64,000 nucleotides of DNA from Dechloromonas sp. CZR5 (GTDB lineage Bacteria > Pseudomonadota > Gammaproteobacteria > Burkholderiales > Rhodocyclaceae). Shown here in pieces: positions 7,493-16,170 of the stretch (positions are counted from its first letter, which is position 1; each line of letters starts with the position of its first letter). The stretch is taken from contig NZ_VUYQ01000001.1 of assembly GCF_008711155.1 (NCBI RefSeq), positions 62,001 to 126,000 of the forward strand. Reading direction: 5' to 3'. Under the pieces are notes generated by a model. The model was not told the origin of the DNA. It saw only the letters and a list, made by a program, of their open reading frames with translations, and did no database searches. A program made the translations under genes and the position numbers.

Positions 7493-9142
7493 CTATCCGG
7501 CGTGTTCCGCGTGGGACAGGCGAAACGCATGGCTGGCCTGGCGCAGGCGATCGGCCAGCTCGCTCAGGTCGTCGGCGGCGAGCGAGGTATCGTCGACCGC
7601 CCCGAGGCATAGTGCGCTGCGTTCGCCGATGCTGCCGGCGGCATCGGCGATGCGGGCGGCAGCCTGGTGTTGCGCGAGCAGGCCGCCGGCAATCTCGGCA
7701 ATGAGGGCGTGCATGGTGTCGGCATCGCGGCGGATGGCGTTCATCGTCTGGTGCGCCGACTTCACTTCGCCGACCCCGCCTTCGACTTCCTGCTGCCCGA
7801 GGGCGATATCCTCCATCGCCGACGTGATGTTTTTCTGGATGTCGGCGATGATCTCGGCGATATAGGTGGTGGCGCTCGTTGTCCGGTCCGCCAGCTTGCG
7901 AACCTCGTCGGCAACGACCGCAAACCCTCTTCCCTGCTCTCCGGCGCGTGCCGCCTCGATCGCCGCATTGAGCGCCAGCAGGTTGGTCTGCTCGGCAATC
8001 TCCCGAACGGTGGTGACCATTTGCGAAATGTCGAGCGATCGCTGCCGGAGTTCGTTCATCGTCGCTGCCGCGTCGCCCACGCGGCGGGCGCTGTTCTGTA
8101 TGCTGTCCAGGGCGCTGTCGATCACTCGCTCCCCATCCATCGCGCCGGCCTTGGCCTGGTCCACCGATTGCTGGGTCTGGCCTGCCTTGTCGGCAAGCTG
8201 CCCGGCGTTTCCGATCAGTTCGGCGACGCAGGCGGATATCGCGCTGGCGGCATCGCTCTGGGCGGCGACCTGGTCGTTCAGTCGCCTTGCCGACTGCCCG
8301 ATGGCCCCGGCGGCAGCGCATGTCCTGTCACCATGGTCGCGCATGCCCCGAATCAGTTCCGACAGGCCTTGCTGCATGCGACCCAGTTCGCCGATCAGGC
8401 TGTTGCGGTGGCCCGCTGCATGGCTGATTTCCTGGCCCAGGTCGCCAGCGGCGATGGTCTGGACGATGCGCTGGGCCTGCTGCGGTTCTCCGCCCAGCGT
8501 CCGGATGATCGAGCGCGGAATGTGGGTGGCGAGAAGCAGGCCGGCGAGGAGGGCGACCAGGCCGCAGGCCATCAGCAGGGTGGTGCGCTGGCTCGACTCG
8601 TCGGCCGCCGCCCGGGCTTCTTCGGACATCGCCCTTTCCTGAAGGCGGATCAGCCTGTCGATGGTCTCCAGATAGGCAGCCTGCGCCTTCTTCAGTTCAT
8701 TGGCGAGAATTTCCTGTGCGCTGTCCTTCCAGTTCTTCGCCATGAAATCGAGGAAACGCTTTTCCGGGTCGCCATAGGCTTGCTCCGAAGAGCGCATGCT
8801 GTGCAGCAGTCCCCGCTCCTCGTCGTTGAGCGGGAAGGCGGCGAGCTGGCCCTGCAGTTCCTGGCGGGTGCCGGTTGCCGCCTGAATGTCCTCCATGAGC
8901 CGGCGGGCGGCGGCCGTATCCTCCTCGCTGAGCAGGGTATGGGTCAGGAAACGGGTTTCGTGCAGGCTGTTGATGAGTTTCTGGGCGATGGCCGTTTTTG
9001 GAGCCCGCTCGCGGGCAACGCTATCGACCATGTCGCGGATGCTGAACAGGCTGGAGACGGCCAGGCTCAGGGTGAGGGCCAGGAGGAGCAACATGCCGGC
9101 GAAGCCGCCGGCAATCAGGTAAGTCAGTCGGATTCTGGGCAT
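7493..9142 (-). CDS. Methyl-accepting chemotaxis protein (4HB-type sensor)
   Basis: Transmembrane chemoreceptor, 549 residues from the ATG at 9142. Upstream in-frame codons lack support. TM1 is residues 6-30, then a mostly helical periplasmic domain of the four-helix-bundle type. TM2 is near 193-212 ([19 protein letters not shown]). A HAMP-like segment follows, then a signalling domain with the hairpin signature [20 protein letters not shown] and [15 protein letters not shown]. No C-terminal CheR-docking pentapeptide is present (ends SHAEHAG). It is convergent with the TctE-like gene and has the shared GAAAGC repeat promoter about 235 bases upstream, so it probably reports the ligand handled by the importer. 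Confidence 0.92.
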   Translation of the reverse strand: MPRIRLTYLIAGGFAGMLLLLALTLSLAVSSLFSIRDMVDSVARERAPKTAIAQKLINSLHETRFLTHTLLSEEDTAAARRLMEDIQAATGTRQELQGQLAAFPLNDEERGLLHSMRSSEQAYGDPEKRFLDFMAKNWKDSAQEILANELKKAQAAYLETIDRLIRLQERAMSEEARAAADESSQRTTLLMACGLVALLAGLLLATHIPRSIIRTLGGEPQQAQRIVQTIAAGDLGQEISHAAGHRNSLIGELGRMQQGLSELIRGMRDHGDRTCAAAGAIGQSARRLNDQVAAQSDAASAISACVAELIGNAGQLADKAGQTQQSVDQAKAGAMDGERVIDSALDSIQNSARRVGDAAATMNELRQRSLDISQMVTTVREIAEQTNLLALNAAIEAARAGEQGRGFAVVADEVRKLADRTTSATTYIAEIIADIQKNITSAMEDIALGQQEVEGGVGEVKSAHQTMNAIRRDADTMHALIAEIAGGLLAQHQAAARIADAAGSIGERSALCLGAVDDTSLAADDLSELADRLRQASHAFRLSHAEHAG

Positions 9143-9338
9143 CGGAGTCGGTCTTTTCGAAGAAATGGCGGGGCCGCCCCGGGTGGGGACGGTACGACGA
9201 AAAAGGTGACGATGCCTAGCGCGCGCCAGCCGGCAGGCGGGCACGATGGCTGGATGCAGGGTGCGGCGACGCGTTGCGTGCGGGGGCTGGGAGGGGGATT
9301 GCGGGCGGACGGCAGGCGATCATTTTTGGCTCCATGTT

Positions 9339-9366
9339 CGACCGCCTGCGGGGCGGTCGTTTTTTA
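9339..9366 (+). terminator. Strong intrinsic terminator on the plus strand with no plus-strand gene before it
   Basis: Stem CGACCGCC (9339-9346) / GGCGGTCG (9352-9359) with a 5-base loop, followed by TTTTTTA. The nearest genes on both sides are on the minus strand. The terminator could end an unannotated small RNA antisense to the chemoreceptor leader. On the minus strand the same palindrome would form a hairpin about 10 bases from the predicted mRNA 5' end. Confidence 0.7.
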
Positions 9367-9376
9367 TCGTGGAGTC

Positions 9377-9408
9377 ATTTAAGGCCGCCCGGCTTTCGAT
9401 TCGCTTTC
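9377..9408 (-). promoter_or_regulatory. Predicted response-regulator-dependent promoter of the chemoreceptor gene
   Basis: Minus strand: GAAAGCGAATCGAAAGC (9408-9392), 9 bases (9391-9383), TTAAAT (9382-9377). The 17-bp motif is identical to the site in front of the importer operon, with identical spacing to the -10-like hexamer. The only minus-strand gene downstream is the chemoreceptor at 9142. Confidence 0.55.
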
Positions 9409-9444
9409 AGGGCGCGGCGGGCTTGGCCCGCATGCGGCAGGCGC

Positions 9445-10038
9445 TTACTTCTTCTTGCTGCCGATTTTCGATTCCTGGCCGGCCATCAGGCGCTGGATGT
9501 TCTGCCAGTGCTTGCCGATCAAGGCCATGCCGAGGATGCCGACGACGACCGTCTGGTTGGTGGCGCCATGCATCAGCACGGCGATGACCGGCGCGGCGGC
9601 AGCGGCGATCAGCGCGGCGAGCGACGAGTAGCGCGACACGTAGGCGACGAACAGCCAGGTGCCGGCGACGGCCAGGCCGAGAATCGGGTCGAGGGCGAGC
9701 AACACGCCGGCGGCCGTCGCGACGCCCTTGCCGCCCTTGAATTTGAGGAAGATCGGGTAGAGATGGCCGATGAAGACGGCCAGTGCCACCAGGGCAATCA
9801 CCGTATCGCTGAAGCCTGCCTGCCGGGCGGCGATGACGGCGACGGCACCCTTCAGCGCATCGCCGATCAAGGTCATCAGCGCGGCCTTCTTGTTGCCGCT
9901 GCGCAGCACGTTGGTGGCGCCGGGATTGCCCGAACCGTAGGTGCGCGGATCGGCCAGTCCGAAGATCCTGGACGAGATCATCGCGAAGGGAACGGAACCG
10001 AGAAGGTAGGCGGCAAGGATGGCGAGGGCGGTTTGCAT
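9445..10038 (-). CDS. plsY: Acyl-phosphate:glycerol-3-phosphate acyltransferase PlsY
   Basis: Inner-membrane enzyme that acylates glycerol-3-phosphate from acyl-phosphate, the first step of phospholipid synthesis. 197 residues with about five membrane segments and the family motifs LLGSVPFA, SGNPGATNVLR and FKGGKGVATA. The start at 10038 (MQTALAILAAYLLGS) matches the family; an ORF extension of 9 codons upstream is not supported. It is divergent from folB with 67 bp between starts. The C-terminus is Lys-rich (IGSKKK). Confidence 0.95.
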   Translation of the reverse strand: MQTALAILAAYLLGSVPFAMISSRIFGLADPRTYGSGNPGATNVLRSGNKKAALMTLIGDALKGAVAVIAARQAGFSDTVIALVALAVFIGHLYPIFLKFKGGKGVATAAGVLLALDPILGLAVAGTWLFVAYVSRYSSLAALIAAAAAPVIAVLMHGATNQTVVVGILGMALIGKHWQNIQRLMAGQESKIGSKKK

Positions 10039-10105
10039 GGGTGAAATGTGTCGCAAGGGGTACAATCGCGGCGAATTTTACACCTCAGCAGCGGTCGACC
10101 GCCCC

Positions 10106-10456
10106 ATGGACATCATTTTCATCGAAGAATTGCGCGCCGAAACGTGGATAGGCATCTATCCGCGCGAAAAGGCCATGGCCCAGACCGTCGAGATTTCGCT
10201 ACAGATCGGCGTGTCGACGGCATCGGCCGGGGCCAGCGACGATATTCGCGATACGGTCGATTACGCCGTCGTTGTCGAGCGCCTGCGCAACGACCTGGCC
10301 GGCAGCCACTTCAACCTGCTGGAAAAGCTGACCGAGCACATCGCCACCTACCTGCTGGAAAATTTCGCCGCCCAGTGGGTACGCGTCTCCGTCGCCAAGC
10401 TGGGCATGATGCCGGGCGTCAAGCGCGTCGGCGTGATCATCGAGCGCTCGGTCTGA
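10106..10456 (+). CDS. folB: Dihydroneopterin aldolase FolB
   Basis: Cytosolic folate-pathway enzyme converting dihydroneopterin to 6-hydroxymethyl-dihydropterin and glycolaldehyde. 116 residues, normal length. Recognised by IFIEELRAETWIGIYPREK near the N-terminus, DTVDYAVVVERL, the catalytic-region LLEKLTEHIA and the closing lysine region VSVAKLGMMPGVKRVGV. A divergent neighbour of plsY, convergent with the CBS-domain gene. Confidence 0.95.
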   Translation: MDIIFIEELRAETWIGIYPREKAMAQTVEISLQIGVSTASAGASDDIRDTVDYAVVVERLRNDLAGSHFNLLEKLTEHIATYLLENFAAQWVRVSVAKLGMMPGVKRVGVIIERSV

Positions 10457-10461
10457 GCCGG

Positions 10462-10483
10462 CCGGAAGCCGCGCGGCTTCCGG
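10462..10483. terminator. Perfect 22-bp palindrome between convergent genes (bidirectional terminator candidate)
   Basis: CCGGAAGCCGC followed directly by its reverse complement GCGGCTTCCGG, sitting six bases after the folB stop and 17 before the CBS gene stop. It would fold into a stem with a GCGC loop on either strand. No U-run is present, so termination efficiency is uncertain. Confidence 0.5.
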
Positions 10484-10499
10484 TCGTACCGATTGCGGC

Positions 10500-10940
10500 T
10501 CAGAGGATTTCGGTCAGCACCTCGCGCTGTCCCAGTTCCTTGAAAAAATGGAAGGCTTCCAGCCCGAGTGCGTCGCGGGCCGACAAGACGCCGATCGGGC
10601 GGCCATCGGACAACACCACCGGCAGATGACGGAAACCGCCTTCGTGCATGAGATGCAGGGCATGGCCGAAGGGCTTTTCGGGGCCGACCGTTTGCGGATT
10701 GGCCGTCATGATCGAACGCACGGGCGTGGTATTGGCGTCGAGTCCCGCCGCCAGCGCCTTGAAGGCCAGGTCGCGCTCGGTGCAGATGCCGAGCAGATGG
10801 CCATCGTCGGGGGCGACGACGAGCACCGCGCCCTCGCGGTTGTCGCGCATGTGGGCGGCCACCGCGCGGATGCTCTTTTCCGGCGTGGTGGTCAGGAAGT
10901 GGCGATTCTGGATGATCTTGATTGCGGGTCTGTTCGGCAT
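10500..10940 (-). CDS. Two-CBS-domain protein
   Basis: Small cytosolic regulatory protein of 146 residues made of a CBS (Bateman) pair: first unit about residues 15-70 (EKSIRAVAAHMRDNREGAVLVV ... GICTERDLAFK), second about 80-140 (GHALHLMHEGGFRHLPVV ... GVLSARDALGL). Such pairs bind adenine nucleotides. The ATG at 10940 has AGGAGA six bases upstream; an overlapping ATG at 10945 is out of frame. No catalytic domain, so a free-standing nucleotide sensor whose partner is unknown. Confidence 0.88.
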   Translation of the reverse strand: MPNRPAIKIIQNRHFLTTTPEKSIRAVAAHMRDNREGAVLVVAPDDGHLLGICTERDLAFKALAAGLDANTTPVRSIMTANPQTVGPEKPFGHALHLMHEGGFRHLPVVLSDGRPIGVLSARDALGLEAFHFFKELGQREVLTEIL

Positions 10941-11030
10941 GCCATGTCTCCTCTGTCGGGTTGGGGTCCAATCAGGAGACAAACGCTGTTTGAAAAAAAT
11001 TCGCGGCGATAAATATTCGTTCTGCCGGCA

Positions 11031-11906
11031 TTAATAAACACTGGCCAAGGCCGTCATCACGGCAAAACCGGCGACGAGTCCGGCTGTCCCGGCGCCAATG
11101 CGCCCGGGGCGGTGCGAGGCCGGGATCATCTCGTGGCTGACTACCCAGAGCATGGCGCCGGCCGCGACGGAGAGGGCGAGCGGCAGGGCCGCCCCGGCCA
11201 CGCTGCTGGCGACGACGCCGAACAGGCCGCCGAGCGGCTCGACCAGACCGGTGGCGAGCGCGATCAAGGCTGCCCGCACGGGTGCCGCACCGAGCGTGAT
11301 CATGGCGCTGGCCACGATCCAGCCTTCCGGAATGTTCTGCAGGGCGATGCCGAGGCTCATGCCATGGTCGGCACCGGCGGCTGCCGCGACACCGACGGCG
11401 AGGCCCTCGGGGATGTTGTGAATCGAAATGGCGGCAACGACGAGCGATACGTTGGGCAACACGGCGTTCGTGTCGACATTCTCGACGTGTGCGTGCGGCA
11501 GGCGGCGGTCGAGGGTCTGCATGGCGCCGGCACCGGCCAGCAAGGCGACGGCGGTGGCCACGCCGAGCGTCCACGGTGCCGGACTGGCGACAACCATCTG
11601 GACGGCCGGGGCGAGCAGCGAAAAGAGGCTGGCGGCGAGCATCATGCCGCCGGCGAGCCCGAGCATCGGGGCCATCAGGCGTTCGGAGGGACGGCGCAGC
11701 ATGAGTACCGGAATGGCGCCGAGTCCGGTGGCAGCACCGGCCAACAGGCTGGCTTCCAGCCCGTGGGCCGCCATCGGGTGGGCGGCCAGCCACTGCATTG
11801 CCTGTTCGATGCCGAAAACGGCGCCGACCACGGCCATGAGCAGGCCGACCCAAAGGTGGCGGCGGGCGGCCGGTTTTTCGTAATGCTGCAGAACGATTTG
11901 GGTCAT
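11031..11906 (-). CDS. ZIP family divalent-metal transporter
   Basis: Inner-membrane metal uptake protein, 291 residues, about eight hydrophobic helices. The metal-binding signatures of ZIP helices IV and V are present: AISIHNIPEGLAVG and ALQNIPEGW. A short His-containing loop (RRLPHAHVENVD) lies between helices. It resembles the GufA/ZupT branch; zinc, iron or manganese are possible substrates. ATG at 11906 follows CGGAG. The 98 bases upstream are AT-rich (an AATCGATTGATTTAATCG stretch near 11967) and probably contain its promoter or regulator site. Confidence 0.9.
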   Translation of the reverse strand: MTQIVLQHYEKPAARRHLWVGLLMAVVGAVFGIEQAMQWLAAHPMAAHGLEASLLAGAATGLGAIPVLMLRRPSERLMAPMLGLAGGMMLAASLFSLLAPAVQMVVASPAPWTLGVATAVALLAGAGAMQTLDRRLPHAHVENVDTNAVLPNVSLVVAAISIHNIPEGLAVGVAAAAGADHGMSLGIALQNIPEGWIVASAMITLGAAPVRAALIALATGLVEPLGGLFGVVASSVAGAALPLALSVAAGAMLWVVSHEMIPASHRPGRIGAGTAGLVAGFAVMTALASVY

Positions 11907-12004
11907 GGTGGCACTCCGGTTGAATACGTTTATGCCACTGTATGCCGTTGCTTGTTATAGCTCCAATCGATTGATTTAATCGTCGCGATTTGTTTGTTTA
12001 ATTT

Positions 12005-12493
12005 TCAGGCCAAGGCGACTTCAACCACCTTGGGGGCCAGTGCGCGCAGGATGTCGTGCGGGTGAATGCCGACCAGGAAGCCGCGTCGGCCGCCGTTGAT
12101 GTAGATCAGCGGCAGGGCGAGGATGGTCTTTTCGATATGTACCGGCATTGGTTTCTTGGTGCCGAAAGGGCTGGTGCCGCCGACCAGGAAACCGGTGTGG
12201 CGGTTGGCGACCTCCGGCTTGCACGGCTCGACCTTCTTGCATGGAATCTGGCGCGCCAGTTCCTTGGTCGATACCTTGCGGTCGCCGTGCATCAGCACGA
12301 TCAGCGGCTTGGCGTTCTCGTCTTCGAAGACCAGCGTCTTGACTACGGCGTGTTCATCCACATTCAGCTCTCGGGCCGACACCTTGGTGCCGCCGTGTTC
12401 CTCGTAGGCGTAAAGGTGCGTGGAAAAGGGAATCTTGTGGGTCTTGAGGAACTTGGTGGCCTGGGTTTCGGGGGCGTGTTCGGTTTTGCTCAT
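12005..12493 (-). CDS. ybaK: YbaK/EbsC family Cys-tRNA(Pro) deacylase
   Basis: Trans-editing enzyme that hydrolyses Cys-tRNA(Pro) formed by mischarging, in the cytosol. 162 residues, typical length, with family features [39 protein letters not shown] and [15 protein letters not shown] [15 protein letters not shown]. The ATG at 12493 overlaps the stop of the upstream hybrid kinase (ATGA, 12490-12493), so it is translationally coupled. A longer ORF start 27 bases upstream lies inside the kinase gene and is not preferred. Confidence 0.92.
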   Translation of the reverse strand: MSKTEHAPETQATKFLKTHKIPFSTHLYAYEEHGGTKVSARELNVDEHAVVKTLVFEDENAKPLIVLMHGDRKVSTKELARQIPCKKVEPCKPEVANRHTGFLVGGTSPFGTKKPMPVHIEKTILALPLIYINGGRRGFLVGIHPHDILRALAPKVVEVALA

Positions 12494-14379
12494 GGGGTGT
12501 CGGTAACGGGGGTGAGCCACTTGAGTAGCGTGGCGTAGAAATGTCCTGGCTCGAAAGGCTTGCTCATGAAGTCGTTCATGCCAGCTTCGAGGCAGCGTTG
12601 GCGATCTTCGGCGAAGGCGTTGGCCGTCATGGCGACGATGGGGACGCTGGCGCCGTTGGGCAGTTGCCGGATGCGGCGCGTCGCTTCCAGGCCATCCATT
12701 TTCGGCATCTGCATATCCATCAGGATCAGGTCATATTTCCTGGCTGCGGCAAAATCCAGGGCCTCGGCGCCATTTTCCGCCAACTCGACCACCAGGCCGA
12801 CATCCTGCAACAGCAATCCGGCGATTTCCCGATTGATCGATTCGTCTTCGACCAGAAGGATGCACGCTCCGGAAAACGCCTGCCGCAGGCGGACCTCCGG
12901 GGATTCATCCGGGGGGGCGGGTAGGGGTTCGTCGGCATCGTCCTTGGCGAGCCTGGCAGTGAACCAGAAAGTGCTGCCAACGCCAGGTGTGCTCACGACG
13001 CCGACGGTACCGCCCATCAGTTCGGCCAGCTTGTGGTTGATGGAGAGGCCGAGACCCGTGCCGCCATACTTGCGGGTCGTGCTGCTGTCGGCTTGTTCAA
13101 AGGCGAGGAACAGCTTGCTTTGAATTTCGGCGGGAATGCCGATGCCGGTGTCGTGGACTTCCAGGCGCAGCAGTACGGCATCGCCAAAATCCTGCGCGAT
13201 GCTCGCCCGCAAGGTGACGCTGCCGCGCTCGGTAAATTTGATGGCATTGGTGGCGTAGTTGAGCAGCGTCTGCTGCAGGCGGGTCGGGTCGCCACGCAGG
13301 CGCCTTGGCAATTCCTCGTGGTTGATCCGGAGTTGCAGATTCTTGGCGGCCGCCCGGTCATGGAGCATGGCTGCCACGTTGTCGAGCAGGGTTGCGATGC
13401 AGACGGGGGCTTCCTCCAGGGTCAGGCGGCCCGCATCGATCTTGGACAGGTCGAGGATGGCATTGATCACTTCGAGCAGGTGATAGCCGGCGGCCTCCAG
13501 CTTGTCGAGCTGCTCGTGCTGGGCCGGAGAGAGTTCGCCACGGCGGATCAGGTGGGCCAGACCGGTGATTGCGGTCAGCGGGGTACGAATCTCGTGACTC
13601 ATGTTGGCCAGAAAGGCGCCTTTGGCCAGGTTGGCGCTTTCGGCGGCGGCCTTGGTTCGTACCAGGTCGGCCGTGCGTTCGGCGACAAGATCTTCCAGAT
13701 GTTTGCGATGGCGCTGCAATTCGTTCTCGAACAGCATGCGTTCGGTCACGTCGCGGGAAATGCCGAAGGTGCCGATGATATTGCCCTGGCTGTCGCGCAG
13801 CGGGCCTTTCGTGACATAGAAAGTTCTGCGCCCTCCCGGGGTGTCGAGATTTTCGTAGCGGTTCTCGACGATGCCAGTGGCAATGAGGCGGCGGTTGGTT
13901 GCGAGCAGTTCCTCGGCCTGCTCCTTGGGGAAGATGGCTGAATCATCGTGGCCGATCACTTCCTTCACCGGTTTGCCGACGAAATTGCTAGCGGCGCGAT
14001 TGAAGACCAGGTAGCGCCCTTCGATATCTTTGGCAAAAATGGCATCGGTCGAACTGTCCGAAACGGTTTCGATCAGTTTCAGTGTGTTGAATTGCTCGGC
14101 AATCGCTTTGGTGTACTGGCCCCAGTAGCGGCTGAGCAGAAAATAGAGCAGCAGGGAAGTGACCGCGACAAAAGCCCAGCCCTTGAGCGTGCTGATCTGG
14201 AGCATCTCGTTCGGGTTAGCCGTGACCAGCAGGATGGCCTTGTCGGAAAACAGAATCCAGGCAGCGGCAAACGCGGCGTAGATCAGCACGATCTTGATCA
14301 CGCTATGCCATTTGTCCTGCGCAAATGAATTCGCGAGCACAGGGGTGTCGCTTTCCGGGGTGGTCAGGGATGCAGGCAT
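12490..14379 (-). CDS. Hybrid sensor histidine kinase (PAS-HisKA-HATPase-REC)
   Basis: Membrane-bound hybrid kinase of 629 residues. TM1 is near 27-47, TM2 near 69-87, with a short periplasmic loop. A PAS domain (about 100-220) ends in [13 protein letters not shown], then a coiled coil. HisKA follows with His262 in [14 protein letters not shown], then HATPase_c ([25 protein letters not shown]). The C-terminal receiver has Asp555 ([13 protein letters not shown]). No HPt domain or response regulator is next to it, so phosphotransfer must continue elsewhere. Downstream ybaK overlaps by 4 bases. Confidence 0.92.
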   Translation of the reverse strand: MPASLTTPESDTPVLANSFAQDKWHSVIKIVLIYAAFAAAWILFSDKAILLVTANPNEMLQISTLKGWAFVAVTSLLLYFLLSRYWGQYTKAIAEQFNTLKLIETVSDSSTDAIFAKDIEGRYLVFNRAASNFVGKPVKEVIGHDDSAIFPKEQAEELLATNRRLIATGIVENRYENLDTPGGRRTFYVTKGPLRDSQGNIIGTFGISRDVTERMLFENELQRHRKHLEDLVAERTADLVRTKAAAESANLAKGAFLANMSHEIRTPLTAITGLAHLIRRGELSPAQHEQLDKLEAAGYHLLEVINAILDLSKIDAGRLTLEEAPVCIATLLDNVAAMLHDRAAAKNLQLRINHEELPRRLRGDPTRLQQTLLNYATNAIKFTERGSVTLRASIAQDFGDAVLLRLEVHDTGIGIPAEIQSKLFLAFEQADSSTTRKYGGTGLGLSINHKLAELMGGTVGVVSTPGVGSTFWFTARLAKDDADEPLPAPPDESPEVRLRQAFSGACILLVEDESINREIAGLLLQDVGLVVELAENGAEALDFAAARKYDLILMDMQMPKMDGLEATRRIRQLPNGASVPIVAMTANAFAEDRQRCLEAGMNDFMSKPFEPGHFYATLLKWLTPVTDTP

Positions 14380-14419
14380 ATGGTCCAGTCGGTCAGGGCA
14401 AGAGGGAGGTGGCAGGCTC

Positions 14420-14635
14420 TCAGTGACTTTCCGCCTGCGGGCATGCGTGGATCAATGCGAGCAGCAGGGCGAAGCAGCCGAGCACCATGCCGCCGATGCC
14501 GATCTGGAACAGGGTGACGATTTCGAAACCCATGAACCAGCGTTGTCCGGCGAGGCGGATGGCGCCGGCGCACAGGCAGACCAGCAGGCCGGCAATGCCG
14601 GCGAAGGTGCCGAACGGACGGAGCGTGTTGGACAT
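14420..14635 (-). CDS. Small two-helix membrane protein, unknown function
   Basis: 71 residues with two clear hydrophobic helices (about 8-28 and 38-62) and a basic link ([10 protein letters not shown]). A GGAGGAAACAGCC leader before the ATG at 14635 supports translation. It lies between xerD and the hybrid kinase on the same strand, 40 bases from the kinase start, so it may be cotranscribed. I do not recognise the family. Confidence 0.7.
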   Translation of the reverse strand: MSNTLRPFGTFAGIAGLLVCLCAGAIRLAGQRWFMGFEIVTLFQIGIGGMVLGCFALLLALIHACPQAESH

Positions 14636-14743
14636 GGCTGTTTCCTCCGGGTGGCCACGATAATTCCGATGATAGGGGTAAGCCGGGGGCGAGGGAAGCG
14701 TTGATCGCCGCCGGATAGGCGATGCCCTGTCCCGAAGCCGCTC

Positions 14744-15649
14744 TCAACCGCGAGGGTGATGCTCTGAATGCAGGCTTTTCAGGCGTTCGCGGGCGACGTG
14801 GGTGTAAATCTGGGTGGTTGAAATGTCTGCATGGCCGAGCAGCAACTGCACCACGCGCAGGTCGGCGCCGTGATTGAGCAGGTGGGTGGCGAAGGCGTGG
14901 CGGAGTACGTGAGGCGACAGCCTCGCCGGGTCGATGCCGGCCAGCAGCGCATAGCGCTTGATCAGTTGCCAGAAGGCCTGGCGGGTCATGGCGCCGCCGC
15001 GGGCGGTCACGAACAGCGCGTCGCTTTGCCGGCCGCCGAGGATGTCCGGTCGCGCTCCGGTCAGGTAGCGCGCGATCCAGTCGATGGCGACCTGCCCCAG
15101 CGGCACCAGGCGCTCCTTGCTGCCCTTGCCCAGCGCCCGCAGCACGCCATCGGCCAGCCCCACTTCATGCAATTTCAGGTTGACCAGTTCCGAGACACGC
15201 AGGCCCGTGGCATACAGGGTTTCCAGCATGGCGCGGTCGCGCTGGCCGAGCAGGGTGTCGAGATCAGGCGCCGCGAGCAGCGCCTCCACCTGCTGCTCCG
15301 ACATCACCTTGGGCAGGCGCGAGGGCAGGGTGGGGTTGGCCAGTTTCAGCGTCGGGTCGGTGAGCAGGCGGCCACGCCCGACCTGCCAGCGATAGAAGCG
15401 GCGCAGTGTGGACAGGTAGCGGGCTTGCGAGGTGGCCCGGGTCTGTCTCGCCAGGTGGGCGATGAAGCCGGTCAGCGTCGCTTCGCGGACATCGAGCAGC
15501 GGTTCATGTGCCTGTTCGGCCAGCCAGCCGGCCAGTCGGCCGAGATCGGAGCGATAGCTGTCCAGCGTTGCCTTGGCGAGGCCATCTTCCAGCCACAGGG
15601 CATCGCAGAAATTGTCGATTTCGCCGAGATCAGCCGGCCGGGGTGGCAC
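14744..15649 (-). CDS. xerD: Site-specific tyrosine recombinase XerD
   Basis: Recombinase that with XerC resolves chromosome dimers at dif. From the GTG at 15649 the protein is 301 residues, the usual XerD length; GAGGG lies five bases upstream. Longer readings only add sequence antisense-like to ogt. N-terminal SAM-like domain about 1-95 (DALWLEDGLAKATLDSYRSD), catalytic domain with Arg in ATGLRVSELVNL, HVLRHAFATH, GHADISTTQIY and Tyr282. The GTG start overlaps the ogt coding sequence by 20 bases, so ogt and xerD are probably one operon. Confidence 0.93.
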   Translation of the reverse strand: MPPRPADLGEIDNFCDALWLEDGLAKATLDSYRSDLGRLAGWLAEQAHEPLLDVREATLTGFIAHLARQTRATSQARYLSTLRRFYRWQVGRGRLLTDPTLKLANPTLPSRLPKVMSEQQVEALLAAPDLDTLLGQRDRAMLETLYATGLRVSELVNLKLHEVGLADGVLRALGKGSKERLVPLGQVAIDWIARYLTGARPDILGGRQSDALFVTARGGAMTRQAFWQLIKRYALLAGIDPARLSPHVLRHAFATHLLNHGADLRVVQLLLGHADISTTQIYTHVARERLKSLHSEHHPRG

Positions 15650-16118
15650 CGATGCCCTCGTGCCGGAGCAGCCAGCGTTTGACGTCGAGCAGGAAGCCGC
15701 CGCGTTCGCGGGCAAAACCGCCGAGTCCGCCGCCGGTGGCGACGACGCGGTGGCAAGGTACGACCAGCGGGTAGGGGTTGGAGCCACAGGCCTGGCCGAC
15801 GGCGCGCGGCGCGTTCTTCAGGTTGCGGGCGACCTCGCCGTAGGTGTGCGTCTGGCCGGTGGGAATGGCCGAGATCTGCTCCCAGACGCGGCGCTGGAAG
15901 TGCGTACCGGCGGGGCGAAGGGGCAGGCCGAAGGCAAAGTTCGGATCGGCGATGTAGGCCTTGAGCTGGCGTACCGCCTCGGCGGCCAACGGCGTCGTGG
16001 GGGCGATTTCGGGACGTGGTTCGAGAAAGTAGATGCCGGTGATCTCGTCGTCGTCGCATTGCACGCCGAGGCAGAAGCCGGGGGCGGCGACAATGGCCTG
16101 GTAATTCACGGAATTCAT
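15630..16118 (-). CDS. ogt: Methylated-DNA-protein-cysteine S-methyltransferase
   Basis: Suicide DNA-repair protein that removes O6-alkyl groups from guanine. 162 residues. The active-site Cys122 lies in VPCHRVV, preceded by the helix-turn-helix segment TYGEVARNLKNAPRAVGQACGSNP. The start at 16118 is fixed by AGGAGGCAAC immediately upstream; an ORF start 87 bases earlier overlaps the neighbouring gene and is not used. Overlaps xerD by 20 bases. Confidence 0.93.
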   Translation of the reverse strand: MNSVNYQAIVAAPGFCLGVQCDDDEITGIYFLEPRPEIAPTTPLAAEAVRQLKAYIADPNFAFGLPLRPAGTHFQRRVWEQISAIPTGQTHTYGEVARNLKNAPRAVGQACGSNPYPLVVPCHRVVATGGGLGGFARERGGFLLDVKRWLLRHEGIGATPAG

Positions 16119-16170
16119 GTTGCCTCCTGTCGAGTCGGGTTGACGGTTGACCGTCGAATGCCGAATGAAT

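Larger units (their letters stand above)
9143..9444. other. 302-bp intergenic region upstream of the chemoreceptor gene
   Basis: It holds the predicted promoter at 9377-9408, whose transcript would have an unusually long leader of about 230 bases, and a strong plus-strand intrinsic terminator at 9339-9366. No convincing protein-coding frame was seen. The rest is GC-rich without recognised motifs. Confidence 0.6.

Noticed and set aside
14744..15649. Tyrosine recombinase as a mobile-element integrase
   Set aside because: Length, motifs and operon with ogt fit housekeeping XerD; no attachment-site repeats or phage genes are adjacent.
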